Positions 20,529-30,597 of a stretch of 64,000 nucleotides of DNA are shown piece by piece (within the stretch, counting starts at the first letter, position 1; every line of letters begins with the position of its first letter). This stretch comes from an uncultured Alphaproteobacteria bacterium (GTDB lineage: Bacteria; Pseudomonadota; Alphaproteobacteria; Micavibrionales; Micavibrionaceae). The position numbers and the translations under genes are program-made. The stretch lies in NCBI GenBank assembly GCA_946480475.1, contig CAMLJM010000009.1, positions 18,306-82,305 of the forward strand, in the 5' to 3' direction. The notes beneath the pieces are model-generated. The model was not told the origin of the DNA and did not search any database. It was given only the letters and a program-made list of their open reading frames with translations.

Positions 20529-23423
20529 CTATTCAACCAGCTTGTTCCACCAGCCCTTTTTCTTTTCTGTGGGGGCCGCATTTACGACCTCATAATCCTT
20601 AGGAGCGGACGCCACCGCTGGGGCAGCATCCTGATTGTTGTTGCTGGCACGTGCGCCATGACGAACAATCTTGATCTCGCTACGCTCAGCCGGTGCTACA
20701 GTTTCAGCAGCGGCAGGCTTCGGTTGGTAGCTGTCATCCGAACCTTCGGAAGAACGGGGTTGCGGTCCTTCACCACCGTCGGCAGAGGCACCTTCACCAT
20801 CACGCGCCGGACGGTCGCCACGGTTACGGTTGCGGTCGCGGCCATAGCGACCACGGCCACCACGACGGCCTCTGCCACCCTCGCGTCCGCCTTCACGGCG
20901 ACCTTCGCGCGCTTCACCATCAGCGGCTTCGCCACCTTCTGCAGAAACGCCTTCATCAAAGCTTTCGCCGAAACCACCTTCGGATTCTGCCGTTACAGCA
21001 TCACCTTCTTGTGGCGCAGCACCATTATGATCATGATCATGATCACGGCCGCGCCCGCCACGGCGGTTACGGCCACCGCGACGACCACGGCGGCGGCGTT
21101 CGCCGTTACCTTCACCATCGCGGGATTCTTTCTCGCCGCTTTCGGATTCGGATACTTCTTCCTCTTCGAATCCCTCTTCGACGATATCATCATCTTCAGA
21201 AGATGTGTCGGTAGCGATGCCATCAGCAGAAACACCCTCAACAGGAGCTGCCATGACAGGCGTACCGCGCACGAGGTCAATCTTGTGATTGTCCGGTGCC
21301 AGTGCTTCATCGATACGGATCATGATACGGAAGCCATAGCGACGTTCGATATCATCCAGCATATCGCGCTTGTGATTCAGGATATAAATCGCCACTTCGT
21401 TCGGCAGATGCAGGATCACCTCGACGGAACGACCGCGAATGCCCTCTTCCTCGAGAGCACGCAGTGCCGTAATCGCCGCCGAGTCGACGGTACGGACATA
21501 ACCGATACCTTCGCAATGCGCACATTTCTGGAACTGCGCTTCGGTGAGGGACGGGTTCAGGCGCTGGCGCGAAAGCTCCATCAGACCAAACATCGAGATG
21601 CGGCCCACCTGGATACGGGCGCGGTCATTTGACAGGGCCTCTTTCAGGCGACGCTCAACCTTTGCATTGTTGCGGCGATCTTCCATGTCGATAAAGTCGA
21701 TCACAACCAAACCGCCAAGGTCACGTAGGCGCAACTGGCGGGCCACTTCATCAGCAGCTTCCAGATTGGTTTTAAGCGCCGTTTCTTCAATGTGACGTTC
21801 TTTGGTTGATTTGCCCGAGTTCACGTCCACAGAAACAAGTGCTTCTGTCGGGTTGATGACCAAGTAACCGCCGGATTTCAGGGTCACTGTCGGCTCGCCC
21901 ATTGCCGCAATCTGGCTTTCAACCTGATAACGGTGGAACAGCGGAATGGAATCTTTGTACTGCTTCACACGCTTGATGTGTGATGGCATCAGGATACGCA
22001 TGAAATCACGCGCCATCTTGAAGCCCTCTTCACCGGCAACAACGATTTCCTCAATATCGCGGGAGTAGATGTCGCGGATGGTACGGCGGATCAGCGTGCC
22101 CTCTTCATGGATTTGCGCCGGCGCCACAGATTGCAGTGTCAGGTCGCGAATGCCATCCCAGAGCTTCAGCAAGTAATCGAGATCGCGTTTAATCTCGACT
22201 TTATTACGCTGCACCCCGGCGGTGCGCATGATCACGGACATACCGTCCGGAATCTCGAGATCGGAGAGCAGCTCGCGCATGCGCTTACGCTCTTCAAAGC
22301 TCGCAATCTTACGGCTGACGCCACCGCCACGCGGGCTGTTTGGCATCAGGACGCAATAACGGCCCGGCAGCGACAGGTATGTCGTCACGGCAGCACCTTT
22401 GTTACCGCGCTCTTCCTTGCTGACCTGGATCAGCATGATCTGGCCGCGCTTTACAACTTCCTGAATTTTGTAATTACGGCGCAGTGATGGACGTACAGGG
22501 TGTTCACCTTCCGTATCGCCACCTACCATTTCCACACGGCGGGAATTGGCAGCCATACGGCGGCCGCCCTGGCCATTACGACCGCCGCCACGCCCATTAC
22601 GGCCACGGAAACGATCACGGCCGCCACGGCCGCCGCGACGGCCACGGCCGCTACGACCTTCACGGCCACCTTCGCCAGGAATGACGTTGGCATCTTCACC
22701 TGATTTCAGATTGCCGATATTGTCATCAACAGCTTCTTCTTCGCCAGGCAGCATATTGCCAACAGAGTCGCCTTCTTCCTCAGGGTCCTCTTCGGATTCC
22801 TCATCAGAATCATCCTCTTCGCCGCCTTCATCATCGACAAAGGAAGCATCAGGTTGCTCTTCTTCATCTTCTTCAGCATCGAATTCATCTTCAGATGACC
22901 CTTCTGGCGCAGCGTCTTCCTCAACGACGTCAGAAACTGGCAGCAGCGGCTCTTCTTCATCATCATCGACAACAGCATCAAGATTGTCTTCACCGGAATC
23001 TTCTTCTTCCGCCACGACGCGGTTCTCACCGCCAACCTCTTCTACAGCGTCCTCTTCTTCAGGCTCTTCTGCTTCTGAAACACCTAAGCCTTCTTCCCGG
23101 TCTTCCTCTTCCTCAGCGCGGCGACGCTCTTCCATCTCTTCCCGCTGTTCAGCCAGCAGGGCTTCGCGGTCGGAAATGGGGATACGGAAGTAATCGGGGT
23201 GGATTTCAGAGAATGGCAGGAAGCCATGGCGATTACCGCCGAAATTAACGAAAGCCGCCTGCAGCGAGGGCTCAACCCGGGTTACTTTGGCGAGGTAGAT
23301 GCTGCCTTTCAACTGGCGGCGGACTTTGCTTTCATAGTCGAAATCGTTAAGGCGGTTGCCATCAACGACAGCCACACGCGTTTCTTCGGCATGTGTGGCA
23401 TCAATAAGCATACGTTTTGTCAT
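20529..23423 (-). CDS. rne: Ribonuclease E/G
   Basis: This is the endoribonuclease that initiates mRNA decay and processes rRNA. At 964 residues it has the alphaproteobacterial build. The S1 domain (starting YLAKVTRVEPSLQAAFVNFG) is split by a long acidic then Arg/Gly-rich insertion, about residues 90-305. The catalytic core follows, with VSVDVNSGKSTKE and LVVIDFIDMEDRRN carrying the metal-binding Asp residues. KCAHC is the zinc link. A disordered acidic/basic tail follows and the protein ends GWWNKLVE. The AGGAG ribosome-binding site is well placed. The 458-bp upstream gap leaves room for a long leader. Confidence 0.96.
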   Translation of the reverse strand: MTKRMLIDATHAEETRVAVVDGNRLNDFDYESKVRRQLKGSIYLAKVTRVEPSLQAAFVNFGGNRHGFLPFSEIHPDYFRIPISDREALLAEQREEMEERRRAEEEEDREEGLGVSEAEEPEEEDAVEEVGGENRVVAEEEDSGEDNLDAVVDDDEEEPLLPVSDVVEEDAAPEGSSEDEFDAEEDEEEQPDASFVDDEGGEEDDSDEESEEDPEEEGDSVGNMLPGEEEAVDDNIGNLKSGEDANVIPGEGGREGRSGRGRRGGRGGRDRFRGRNGRGGGRNGQGGRRMAANSRRVEMVGGDTEGEHPVRPSLRRNYKIQEVVKRGQIMLIQVSKEERGNKGAAVTTYLSLPGRYCVLMPNSPRGGGVSRKIASFEERKRMRELLSDLEIPDGMSVIMRTAGVQRNKVEIKRDLDYLLKLWDGIRDLTLQSVAPAQIHEEGTLIRRTIRDIYSRDIEEIVVAGEEGFKMARDFMRILMPSHIKRVKQYKDSIPLFHRYQVESQIAAMGEPTVTLKSGGYLVINPTEALVSVDVNSGKSTKERHIEETALKTNLEAADEVARQLRLRDLGGLVVIDFIDMEDRRNNAKVERRLKEALSNDRARIQVGRISMFGLMELSRQRLNPSLTEAQFQKCAHCEGIGYVRTVDSAAITALRALEEEGIRGRSVEVILHLPNEVAIYILNHKRDMLDDIERRYGFRIMIRIDEALAPDNHKIDLVRGTPVMAAPVEGVSADGIATDTSSEDDDIVEEGFEEEEVSESESGEKESRDGEGNGERRRRGRRGGRNRRGGRGRDHDHDHNGAAPQEGDAVTAESEGGFGESFDEGVSAEGGEAADGEAREGRREGGREGGRGRRGGRGRYGRDRNRNRGDRPARDGEGASADGGEGPQPRSSEGSDDSYQPKPAAAETVAPAERSEIKIVRHGARASNNNQDAAPAVASAPKDYEVVNAAPTEKKKGWWNKLVE

Positions 23424-23881
23424 GGTTATCTCCTGACAGGTAGGCGCAATGCAGCCGTCAATCCGTCAGCGACATACGGAATAGCAGCGCAAAGCGCACG
23501 CTTTTAAAAGAAAGGAAGGCCCTATAGCCCGGCTTTGGAATTCATAAAAGGGGAGAAGTTCATCGCAACGGTTAAAAACTGCGGTCTAAACCAACCACTC
23601 CCGGTCCTGTTGTCAAAGCCGAAACAGGTACCCTCGTCACCGTTGCTGCTAGCGAAACTCTTTCGATACAAAAAATGCTAAAGCTTCAACGGGTCGCTGT
23701 ATGTGACAATACAGATATAGGTCAGCTTCCACAATCAAAAAGATCGGCCATCCCCATATCTTTGCAGAGGCATCCCGCAGCAATCCAGGCTTTTATACCT
23801 TTTCCCCCTTGCCAGTCCGGGGCCAATCTTCTTTAATGAAGCGGTGGGTTTCCTTAAGACTATAGAGTACGGACAGGCGTT
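23424..23881. other. Non-coding region between divergent rne and amidase genes
   Basis: This 458-bp gap must hold both promoters. A long rne leader is plausible because rne genes often have autoregulatory 5' regions. For the amidase a TATAG box near 23864 could be a -10. I see no convincing ORF, repeat or strong hairpin here. Confidence 0.4.
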
Positions 23882-25216
23882 TTGCGCTCATTTTTCAGAA
23901 TAATACCTATATTGGCACTCCTGATCCTGATGGGATCATGGACCGGGCAAGCCTATGCTTTTGCCATTAATGACATTCGATTCGGCACCCACCCGGACAA
24001 AGTGCGCATGGTGATCGAGTTAAGCGAGATTAAGCCCTTCCGTACCTTCGCGATGGAAAGTCCATCCCGCCTGATCATTGATATGCCTTCTTTTGACTGG
24101 AATGTATCCAACATTGGTCGCGCACAGGGCGCGACGGTGACATCTATCCGTCAAGGCGCCCTGCAACCCGGCATTGGCCGCATCGTGATTGATTTCCAGC
24201 ATCCGGTAAAAATTGACTCAGCCTTTATCCTGCCGCGTGATCCCGCCGCGAGCAAACCTGATCGCCTCGTAATTGATTTTGAACGCACAACAGCGCAGGG
24301 TCTTCAGGCACAAAACCAGAAAATATTTGGCAAGCTGCAAGTCCCTGGTGATGAAAACCCAACCACCGTAACAACAACCACAACTGCAAAGCAGGAGCGC
24401 CCTGCTGCCGTTATTGAAGAAATCGCAGAAGTAGCACCACCTATAGAAATTGCAGCCGCACCTATACCAACGCGAAAACCCGCTCATGATGCGCCTTTAA
24501 AGACCCCCGCGGCCGGTAAGAAACCAATTATTGTCATTGATCCAGGCCATGGCGGTGTTGATCCCGGCGCGCTGGGCGCAAACGGTGTGTATGAGAAACA
24601 GGTCACGCTCAACATGGCAAAGGCGCTGAAAGAAGAACTGGAAGCCACGGGGCGTTACAAGGTTCTGCTGACACGTGAGAAAGATGCCTATCTCAAATTA
24701 TATAAACGTGTTGAGTTCGCACGCATGAACCATGCAGACCTTTTCATTTCGTTACATGCTGATTCCATAGGTAAATCGAATGTCAGCGGTGCATCGATCT
24801 ATACCCTTTCAGAAAAGGCATCGGATGAACAGACGGCATTGCTGGCAGATCGTGAAAACCGTGCCGACCTGATTGCCGGTATGGACCTTGATACCAATGA
24901 CGAGCAGGTGGCCACTATTCTGGTAGATCTGACGATGCGTGACACTATGAATCAATCCAAGTTCTTCGCCAATAAACTGGTAGGTCATATGGACGATGGC
25001 AGCATCAAAATGCTGGAGAACCCTCATCGTTATGCAGGCTTTGCTGTCTTAAAGGCCCCGGATATTCCATCTGTCTTGATTGAAATGGGCTTTATGTCCA
25101 ACCCCCGCGAGGCAGCCCAACTGACTAAACCCGAGTACCGCCGTACGCTGGCACGTTCATTAGTTAAAGGGATTGATGGCTATTTTGCCAAGCTGGCGCA
25201 AATGCAACGGAGTTAA
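23882..25216 (+). CDS. N-acetylmuramoyl-L-alanine amidase (AMIN + Amidase_3)
   Basis: This periplasmic cell-wall hydrolase helps separate daughter cells. It has 444 residues. A signal peptide (ILALLILMGSWTGQAYA) leads into an N-terminal AMIN domain (about residues 27-130: AINDIRFGTHPDKVRMVIEL). After a Pro/Thr-rich linker comes a C-terminal Amidase_3 domain with IVIDPGHGGVDPGA, NHADLFISLHADS and VLIEMGFMSNP, which carry the zinc His/Glu residues. The start is a TTG with a weak AGG upstream, because no ATG precedes the signal peptide. It has the AmiC-type architecture. Confidence 0.92.
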   Translation: MRSFFRIIPILALLILMGSWTGQAYAFAINDIRFGTHPDKVRMVIELSEIKPFRTFAMESPSRLIIDMPSFDWNVSNIGRAQGATVTSIRQGALQPGIGRIVIDFQHPVKIDSAFILPRDPAASKPDRLVIDFERTTAQGLQAQNQKIFGKLQVPGDENPTTVTTTTTAKQERPAAVIEEIAEVAPPIEIAAAPIPTRKPAHDAPLKTPAAGKKPIIVIDPGHGGVDPGALGANGVYEKQVTLNMAKALKEELEATGRYKVLLTREKDAYLKLYKRVEFARMNHADLFISLHADSIGKSNVSGASIYTLSEKASDEQTALLADRENRADLIAGMDLDTNDEQVATILVDLTMRDTMNQSKFFANKLVGHMDDGSIKMLENPHRYAGFAVLKAPDIPSVLIEMGFMSNPREAAQLTKPEYRRTLARSLVKGIDGYFAKLAQMQRS

Positions 25217-25387
25217 TGGGCAGTTATGTCCAATAGAACGCAAGCCTTTGATTAGAACATAGAAAATTCAAATTCTGACTTTATTCTCGCCACAACTCGT
25301 GTATATATGACGGGGTATTCGCAATCACCCGAGAGCGAATCATCTTTGTTTATTAACCCTCTAGCGCTAATTTGAGGAACTACGACC

Positions 25388-25570
25388 ATGAAAAAAATCG
25401 TTTCTGTATGCCTGCTGGGCACAGCTCTGGCTCTGTCTGCTTGTGCAAGCGGTGAGCGTAACGCTGACTACTCCTACGAAACAGCTGCTCCTTACACAGA
25501 GAGCCGCACTGTAGGTGCAAAAGAAGTTAAACAAGAGCCACGCGTATTCGAACAGCGCGTTCGCAAGTAA
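25388..25570 (+). CDS. Small lipoprotein
   Basis: The 60-residue protein has a lipoprotein signal (VCLLGTALALSACAS, lipobox LSAC with Cys19) and a short charged mature part. A strong GAGGAAC ribosome-binding site and a strong terminator just downstream mark it as a monocistronic gene, possibly highly expressed. The function is unknown. Confidence 0.85.
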   Translation: MKKIVSVCLLGTALALSACASGERNADYSYETAAPYTESRTVGAKEVKQEPRVFEQRVRK

Positions 25571-25596
25571 TTTGGCTTAACAGCCTCATTATTAGA

Positions 25597-25633
25597 AAAC
25601 TGTCCGGCCGATATCAGCCGGACAGTTTTTCTT
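25597..25633 (+). terminator. Terminator of the small lipoprotein gene
   Basis: The hairpin has arms AAACTGTCCGGC and GCCGGACAGTTT with an 8-nt loop, followed by TTTCTTT. It is one of the clearest intrinsic terminators in the window. Confidence 0.9.
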
Positions 25634-25674
25634 TGGGCGCTTTCCATTAAGGAAATTTGTAGTAAACTAAGCGC

Positions 25675-25986
25675 ATGATTCATGTAATTAAAATCATCCT
25701 GTTCCTGATTACCAATGCTATCGGCTTTTATACAACGCCAGTCATCATCAATCTGGCCGTTTTGATGGGCCGCCTGCCCGATGTAGCCGCTACAAAACCT
25801 GAGGCATTTGAAACATTCCAGTTTCTTTTACTGAGTATGTCGATCCCTGTCTGGGGTATGGCTGCGCTCGCGAGTATAGGATATTTCTTTGCCACCAGAT
25901 CACTGCGTCCATGGCTGATACTGGCGCCGATTTATGTGCCCGCCATCTATGAGATCAGCGTCATCACATACTTTCACTTCATATAG
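25675..25986 (+). CDS. Small membrane protein of unknown function
   Basis: The 103-residue protein has three hydrophobic segments: VIKIILFLITNAIGFYTTPVI, FLLLSMSIPVWGMAALASI and LILAPIYVPAIYEISVI. The family is not recognised. It converges with the L,D-transpeptidase gene with an 8-bp gap. Confidence 0.6.
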   Translation: MIHVIKIILFLITNAIGFYTTPVIINLAVLMGRLPDVAATKPEAFETFQFLLLSMSIPVWGMAALASIGYFFATRSLRPWLILAPIYVPAIYEISVITYFHFI

Positions 25987-25994
25987 AAACCTTA

Positions 25995-27128
25995 TTAGGA
26001 TTTATCAGCCGTAACAGCAGGCTGCCCGTCAATATCGACAACGGCTTCGCGATCACCTTTAGTCTTAGGCACAGCTTCAGTACCTTTGGCCGCTGCATTT
26101 GATGGCCTATGCGCCACAACGATCGGGTAACCAGGGCGCTCACGGATAACCTTACGAACCGTGCCCCAATCCACCAGATGCGCATAATCACCCGCCGTGC
26201 GGACGATGGCCGCCATATCATCATCAGTCATCTCATAATGAGGCAATCCACCTTCATTCTCGATTTTGTTCGCTTGCGCCAGTGAAGAATGCGCTTCAAC
26301 AAACAGCTTGTCATCAATCCATGCAACCTTCACAGGTTGATCCACCACCGTTACGGCTGTGCCAACAGGAATTTGCGGGAACAATGCTTTGATATCTTCA
26401 GGATACATACGGATACAACCGCTGCTGGCGCGACGCCCCACACCGTATGGCTTGTTGGTCCCGTGAATACGGTATTCAGACCAACCCAGATAGAGGGCAT
26501 GTTCACCTAATGGATTGTCAGGACCTGCGGGAACCACTTCCGGCAATGTCGGGTCCTCCTTGCGCATACGCGCTGTCGGACGCCATACAGGATTTTCACG
26601 CTTGTTTACAACAGACGTGGTGCCCGTCGGTGTTTCCAGACCTTCACGGCCAATACCCAGCGGTGCCGAGAACGGCGGCTGACCGGGTCTGATGTACGCA
26701 TAAATACGCATCTCAGGAAGATTAATCACAATACCCTGGCGCGGTCCCTCAGGCAGAATATGCATCGAAGGGATATTGATCTTGGTGTTTTCACCCGGCA
26801 TCCAGGGATCAATGTCAGGATTAGCCGCCCGCAATTCTACAAAACCCACATCATACTTACGGGCCAGGTCAACCAGTGTGTCTTCATACTTAGCCACATG
26901 CGTAACCATACTGCCGACATGCGTGCCGCTGAAATAAATCTTGTCCGGTTTTGCTACGCCCGCAGGCTGCGCGGCCCTAGCAGGCTTTGGCGGCGGACGC
27001 AGCGTTTCTTCGTCATCCTTCTTTGCAGCGACAGCCGTAACAGACCACAGCGCACAAAGTGACAGCAACGAAACGGCCATGACCAGTCGTCTGAATGTCT
27101 TCTTCTGATGCGCTGTGTTATTGACCAT
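25995..27128 (-). CDS. L,D-transpeptidase (YkuD domain) with LysM-like domain
   Basis: This periplasmic enzyme forms 3-3 peptidoglycan cross-links or attaches proteins to the wall. The 377 residues begin with a signal/anchor segment (LVMAVSLLSLCALWSVTAVAA). A LysM-like region follows (about 57-100: KYEDTLVDLARKYDVGFVEL). The catalytic domain has YRIHGTNKPYGVGRRASSGCIRM, in which His and Cys are the active-site residues. It lies 3 bp after the icd stop, so it is probably co-transcribed with icd. Confidence 0.9.
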   Translation of the reverse strand: MVNNTAHQKKTFRRLVMAVSLLSLCALWSVTAVAAKKDDEETLRPPPKPARAAQPAGVAKPDKIYFSGTHVGSMVTHVAKYEDTLVDLARKYDVGFVELRAANPDIDPWMPGENTKINIPSMHILPEGPRQGIVINLPEMRIYAYIRPGQPPFSAPLGIGREGLETPTGTTSVVNKRENPVWRPTARMRKEDPTLPEVVPAGPDNPLGEHALYLGWSEYRIHGTNKPYGVGRRASSGCIRMYPEDIKALFPQIPVGTAVTVVDQPVKVAWIDDKLFVEAHSSLAQANKIENEGGLPHYEMTDDDMAAIVRTAGDYAHLVDWGTVRKVIRERPGYPIVVAHRPSNAAAKGTEAVPKTKGDREAVVDIDGQPAVTADKS

Positions 27129-27131
27129 CTT

Positions 27132-28355
27132 TTATGCCGCTTTCCTGAGTTTTGTTTCGAGCTGTAACGCTACTTTATCCATGTAATCTTCTGTCGTGAG
27201 CCAAGGCTGTTTTTCGCCGACCAGAAGCGCCAGATCCTTAGTCATGTGACCATTTTCGACAGCCTCAATGCAGGCCGCTTCCAAATTCTGGGCAAAATCG
27301 ATAACGCGCTGGTTTTTATCAAACTGGCCACGATATTGCAAACCTCTTGTCCAGGCAAAGATGGAAGCAATCGGGTTGGTCGAGGTCTTCTCACCCTTCT
27401 GCCACTGACGGTAATGGCGAGTCACAGTGCCATGGGCTGCTTCAGCCTCAACACACTTGCCGTCCGGCGTCAGTAGCACGGATGTCATGAGGCCCAGAGA
27501 GCCAAAACCTTGCGCCACCACATCGGATTGCACGTCACCGTCATAGTTCTTGCAGGCCCAGACAAAGGCGCCATCTGACTTGATGGCAAAAGCCACCATA
27601 TCGTCGATCAGGCGATGTTCGTACCACAGCTTGCGGGCTTCGAATTCTTTCTTGAATGACTGTTCATAGACACGCTGGAAGATTTCGATGAATTTGCCAT
27701 CATATTGTTTCAGAATGGTATTTTTAGTCGACATATACAGCGGGTAGTTACGCGCCATCGCATAGTTAAAACAGGCGCGGGCGAAACCTTCGATGGATTC
27801 ATCAACGTTATACATGCCCATGGCAACACCCGGGCCTGTGAAATCAAATACTTCCCAGCTTTGCAGCGCGCCGCCATCAGCAGGTTGATAGCTCAAGGTC
27901 AATTTACCGGGGCCGGGAATTTTGACGTCTGTCGCCTTGTACTGGTCGCCAAAGGCATGACGCCCGATCACAATCGGGGATGTCCAGCCCGGCACATAGC
28001 GCGGCACGTTTTTGCAGATGATGGGCTCGCGGAAGACTGTACCATCCAGAATGTTACGGATGGTACCGTTCGGGGACTTCCACATTTTCTTGAGATTGAA
28101 TTCTTCAACGCGTTTTTCATCCGGTGTGATGGTCGCGCATTTGACACCGACGCCGTATTTCTTGATCGCATGAGCAGATTCAACGGTCACCTTATCTTCA
28201 GTGGCATCACGGTTTTCAATCGAGAGATCGTAATATTTCAGGTCGATATCCAGATGCGGCAGGATCAGGCGCTCCTTGATCATCGCCCAGATGATGCGTG
28301 TCATTTCGTCACCGTCGATTTCAACGATCGGATTATCAACCTTGATTTTAGTCAT
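27132..28355 (-). CDS. icd: NADP-dependent isocitrate dehydrogenase (eukaryote-like class)
   Basis: This TCA-cycle enzyme converts isocitrate to 2-oxoglutarate and makes NADPH. The 407-residue homodimeric class is recognised by [14 protein letters not shown], the substrate loop [19 protein letters not shown], and the metal/substrate region [41 protein letters not shown] near the C-terminus is an NADP-binding motif. A GGGAGA ribosome-binding site precedes the ATG. Confidence 0.97.
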   Translation of the reverse strand: MTKIKVDNPIVEIDGDEMTRIIWAMIKERLILPHLDIDLKYYDLSIENRDATEDKVTVESAHAIKKYGVGVKCATITPDEKRVEEFNLKKMWKSPNGTIRNILDGTVFREPIICKNVPRYVPGWTSPIVIGRHAFGDQYKATDVKIPGPGKLTLSYQPADGGALQSWEVFDFTGPGVAMGMYNVDESIEGFARACFNYAMARNYPLYMSTKNTILKQYDGKFIEIFQRVYEQSFKKEFEARKLWYEHRLIDDMVAFAIKSDGAFVWACKNYDGDVQSDVVAQGFGSLGLMTSVLLTPDGKCVEAEAAHGTVTRHYRQWQKGEKTSTNPIASIFAWTRGLQYRGQFDKNQRVIDFAQNLEAACIEAVENGHMTKDLALLVGEKQPWLTTEDYMDKVALQLETKLRKAA

Positions 28356-28462
28356 AAGACTCTCCCGGGGAATGTTTTTAAACTGGGCTTATCCTAATGA
28401 AAGGCAGCAGGAATATAAAGCGCGAATGGGGAAAATATATGGCTGAAATAATAAGGCAACGC

Positions 28463-28816
28463 CTAGCCGACGGGGGGCATTAAAGCCGTAATTTCAATCT
28501 CTAGGCGCTCATAAGCCCTTTGAAACAGGCCGCTTTTTACCAACTGGCCTTTTTCCGTCTTATAAACTTCATACATGGTGGTTTTAGGCCCCACATGACG
28601 CACGACAAAACTTAAGTACGGTTCATAACGTGTTTTATAGTAACTGATTGTGCAGGTACCTTCTTCAAAATCAATATCGACCGCCATATCTATAAGGGCT
28701 TTAGCGGAAGCTGCACGGCTGAATAATCCTGCCAGCAACCGGAACTCAGCATTTTTGAACCCGGAACGGGCACGAAACTTACCAAAATCAGGGTTATCAA
28801 TGACCTGAAAGACCAT
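28463..28816 (-). CDS. Protein of unknown function
   Basis: The 117-residue soluble protein starts MVFQVIDNPDFGKFRARSGF. It is strand-rich in the middle (TCTISYYKTRYEPYLSFVVRH) and ends in a helix (AYERLEIEITALM). No family is recognised. It follows a GNAT-like gene on the same strand with a 46-bp gap. Confidence 0.55.
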   Translation of the reverse strand: MVFQVIDNPDFGKFRARSGFKNAEFRLLAGLFSRAASAKALIDMAVDIDFEEGTCTISYYKTRYEPYLSFVVRHVGPKTTMYEVYKTEKGQLVKSGLFQRAYERLEIEITALMPPVG

Positions 28817-28862
28817 AGGAAGAGTATAGCATAAAGCTATATCTTTGAAAAATAGACGGCTT

Positions 28863-29669
28863 TTAGGAAACAGCAGGCGCTACAGCCTTCAGTCTGATAG
28901 CAGAAGACGCGGCAAAAGATGCTTTCGCACGAGCGACCTGTTCTGGATCATGAAGATCTAAACGGTATTCAGGATTATATCCCTCAAGCAATTTCCACCC
29001 TAGCGGTTTACCGTCCAATGTTCCCTCCAGATGCGCTAAATGCCAGCACATATCCAACCCTGTATTATCAAGTATGTCCTGCACCTGCTTTTGGATTCCA
29101 GCAGGTAGCGTATCGGAATAACAGGAAAGATTTTGGACAACCTGTTCCTTCATTTGCGCGCGGTAATGTTGGTCTTTGAGGTAGAACCCATGACGAGCCC
29201 AGAAATATTTCCCATCCTCTTTGCCTGCACGCAACTGCATGTGATCAATCCCACCCTTCTCAGCAATTTCAAAAAGATTCTTAAATAAATTCAGACCGGT
29301 GCCCTTATGCCTTGAATCAATATTTTCATTTATCCATTCTTCAAAACGTATAAACTTACCACTGCCATCACTGCCAATCTTATTTTCGGATTTAAATACG
29401 ATACGCCCATTTCGCCTGATATCGATATCGAAATTGTCTTCGCCCGTTTCCATGAAATCAATATGGACACTCAGCTCCCCTTCAATATTGCGACCAAGCG
29501 TTTCATAAAAAGATTGGGGCGATTGCCCGATGAGGAAATCCCAGGCATAGGTCCATTTCGGGTCGTAGGTCGCAACCACCAGTTTGGCTGGCATTTCAGC
29601 CATAAGTGCTTTATGGCGGATCCGCGATGCCGCCACATCAAAATCCTGATTTAAATGATAACCAGACAT
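28863..29669 (-). CDS. GNAT-like protein of unknown function
   Basis: The 268-residue protein has a stretch resembling the GNAT acetyltransferase core: HKGTGLNLFKNLFEIAEKGG (CoA-binding-like glycine region) followed by MQLRAGKEDGKYFWARHGF, the strand and aromatic turn seen near the end of GNAT domains (about residues 130-175). The N- and C-terminal extensions are not recognised. An acetyltransferase role is an inference from this pattern. Confidence 0.55.
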   Translation of the reverse strand: MSGYHLNQDFDVAASRIRHKALMAEMPAKLVVATYDPKWTYAWDFLIGQSPQSFYETLGRNIEGELSVHIDFMETGEDNFDIDIRRNGRIVFKSENKIGSDGSGKFIRFEEWINENIDSRHKGTGLNLFKNLFEIAEKGGIDHMQLRAGKEDGKYFWARHGFYLKDQHYRAQMKEQVVQNLSCYSDTLPAGIQKQVQDILDNTGLDMCWHLAHLEGTLDGKPLGWKLLEGYNPEYRLDLHDPEQVARAKASFAASSAIRLKAVAPAVS

Positions 29670-29878
29670 AGAATGCCCGCCCTGGAAAATTTGCGTTTAT
29701 AAACCGGAGTTTTTCATAAATTATGTAAATAAGCAAGATTTTGTAATAAATACCCAAAATCTGTCGCACAGACAGGGCATAAAGCTATTCCTTAATGCTT
29801 GTTTCAGCAACATTTTTGGCTATTATAGCGCCGTTATTCCGGCATTTTAGATATCAACCGCATTAAGAAAGTACCGCT

Positions 29879-30595
29879 ATGGCTTCTGACCAGAACCTTA
29901 TTCTTGAAATTGACGAAGCGCTGAAACGCGAAAAAACCGAGAAAATATTCAAGGAATATGGGCCTTACATTCTGGCCGGCGCCATTCTGGCCGTTCTCTT
30001 TACCGGCTTGATCAGCGGTTACCGCAGCTGGAATAACAAGGTCAACGCCGCGCAGACAGCCCAACTGATGCAGGCCCTGACATCGGAAGACCAGGCGAAG
30101 GCCCTGGAAGACCTGGCCCCAAGCCTGCGTCCGGGAGCCCGCGCCATCGCCTATATGACAGCGGCAGGCAGCCTGATGAACCAGAATAAAACAGCCGAAG
30201 CACAGGCAATCTTTGCCAAGACAGCAGCAGATGCAGCTTTGCCAGCCCTTTACCGCGATCTGGCCACCCTGAGCAATGTACGCCTGAGCAGTTCAGGCAA
30301 AGCAAAAGCTGACCCGCAAGCGCTGCTTTCTCAGTTGCAGCCATTGATGAGCAAAGACAATCCGTGGCGCTGGCATGCTTACGTAGAAGCAGCCCTGATC
30401 GCCGCACAACTGCAGAATGATTATGCTGCTGCCCGCAAACAGCTGGAACCTGTTATCAACGCTGATGAGAAACTGATTCCGCCATCGCTGCTGACACGGG
30501 CACGGGCCCTTGATCAGGTATTTGGGCAGAAGCTGGGCGCTGCTGAAAAGACAGAGCCCAAATCTAGAACCACTTCCCCAGAAGCAGAGGGTTAA
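29879..30595 (+). CDS. YfgM-like membrane-anchored TPR protein
   Basis: The 238-residue protein has a short cytoplasmic start (LILEIDEALKREKTEKIFKEYG), one membrane helix (YILAGAILAVLFTGLISGY) and a helical periplasmic part of TPR_21 type. In gammaproteobacteria YfgM is linked to the Sec translocon and periplasmic chaperones. The order yfgM-bamB-der is conserved and supports the call. bamB begins 2 bp after the stop. Confidence 0.85.
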   Translation: MASDQNLILEIDEALKREKTEKIFKEYGPYILAGAILAVLFTGLISGYRSWNNKVNAAQTAQLMQALTSEDQAKALEDLAPSLRPGARAIAYMTAAGSLMNQNKTAEAQAIFAKTAADAALPALYRDLATLSNVRLSSSGKAKADPQALLSQLQPLMSKDNPWRWHAYVEAALIAAQLQNDYAAARKQLEPVINADEKLIPPSLLTRARALDQVFGQKLGAAEKTEPKSRTTSPEAEG

Positions 30596-30597
30596 GC

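Noticed and set aside
20658..21632. 324-residue open frame on the plus strand
   Set aside because: It is the antisense shadow of the 3' part of rne; composition follows the opposite-strand codons.
22546..23193. Serine-rich 215-residue open frame on the plus strand
   Set aside because: It is the antisense shadow of the acidic insertion of rne; low complexity and no ribosome-binding site.
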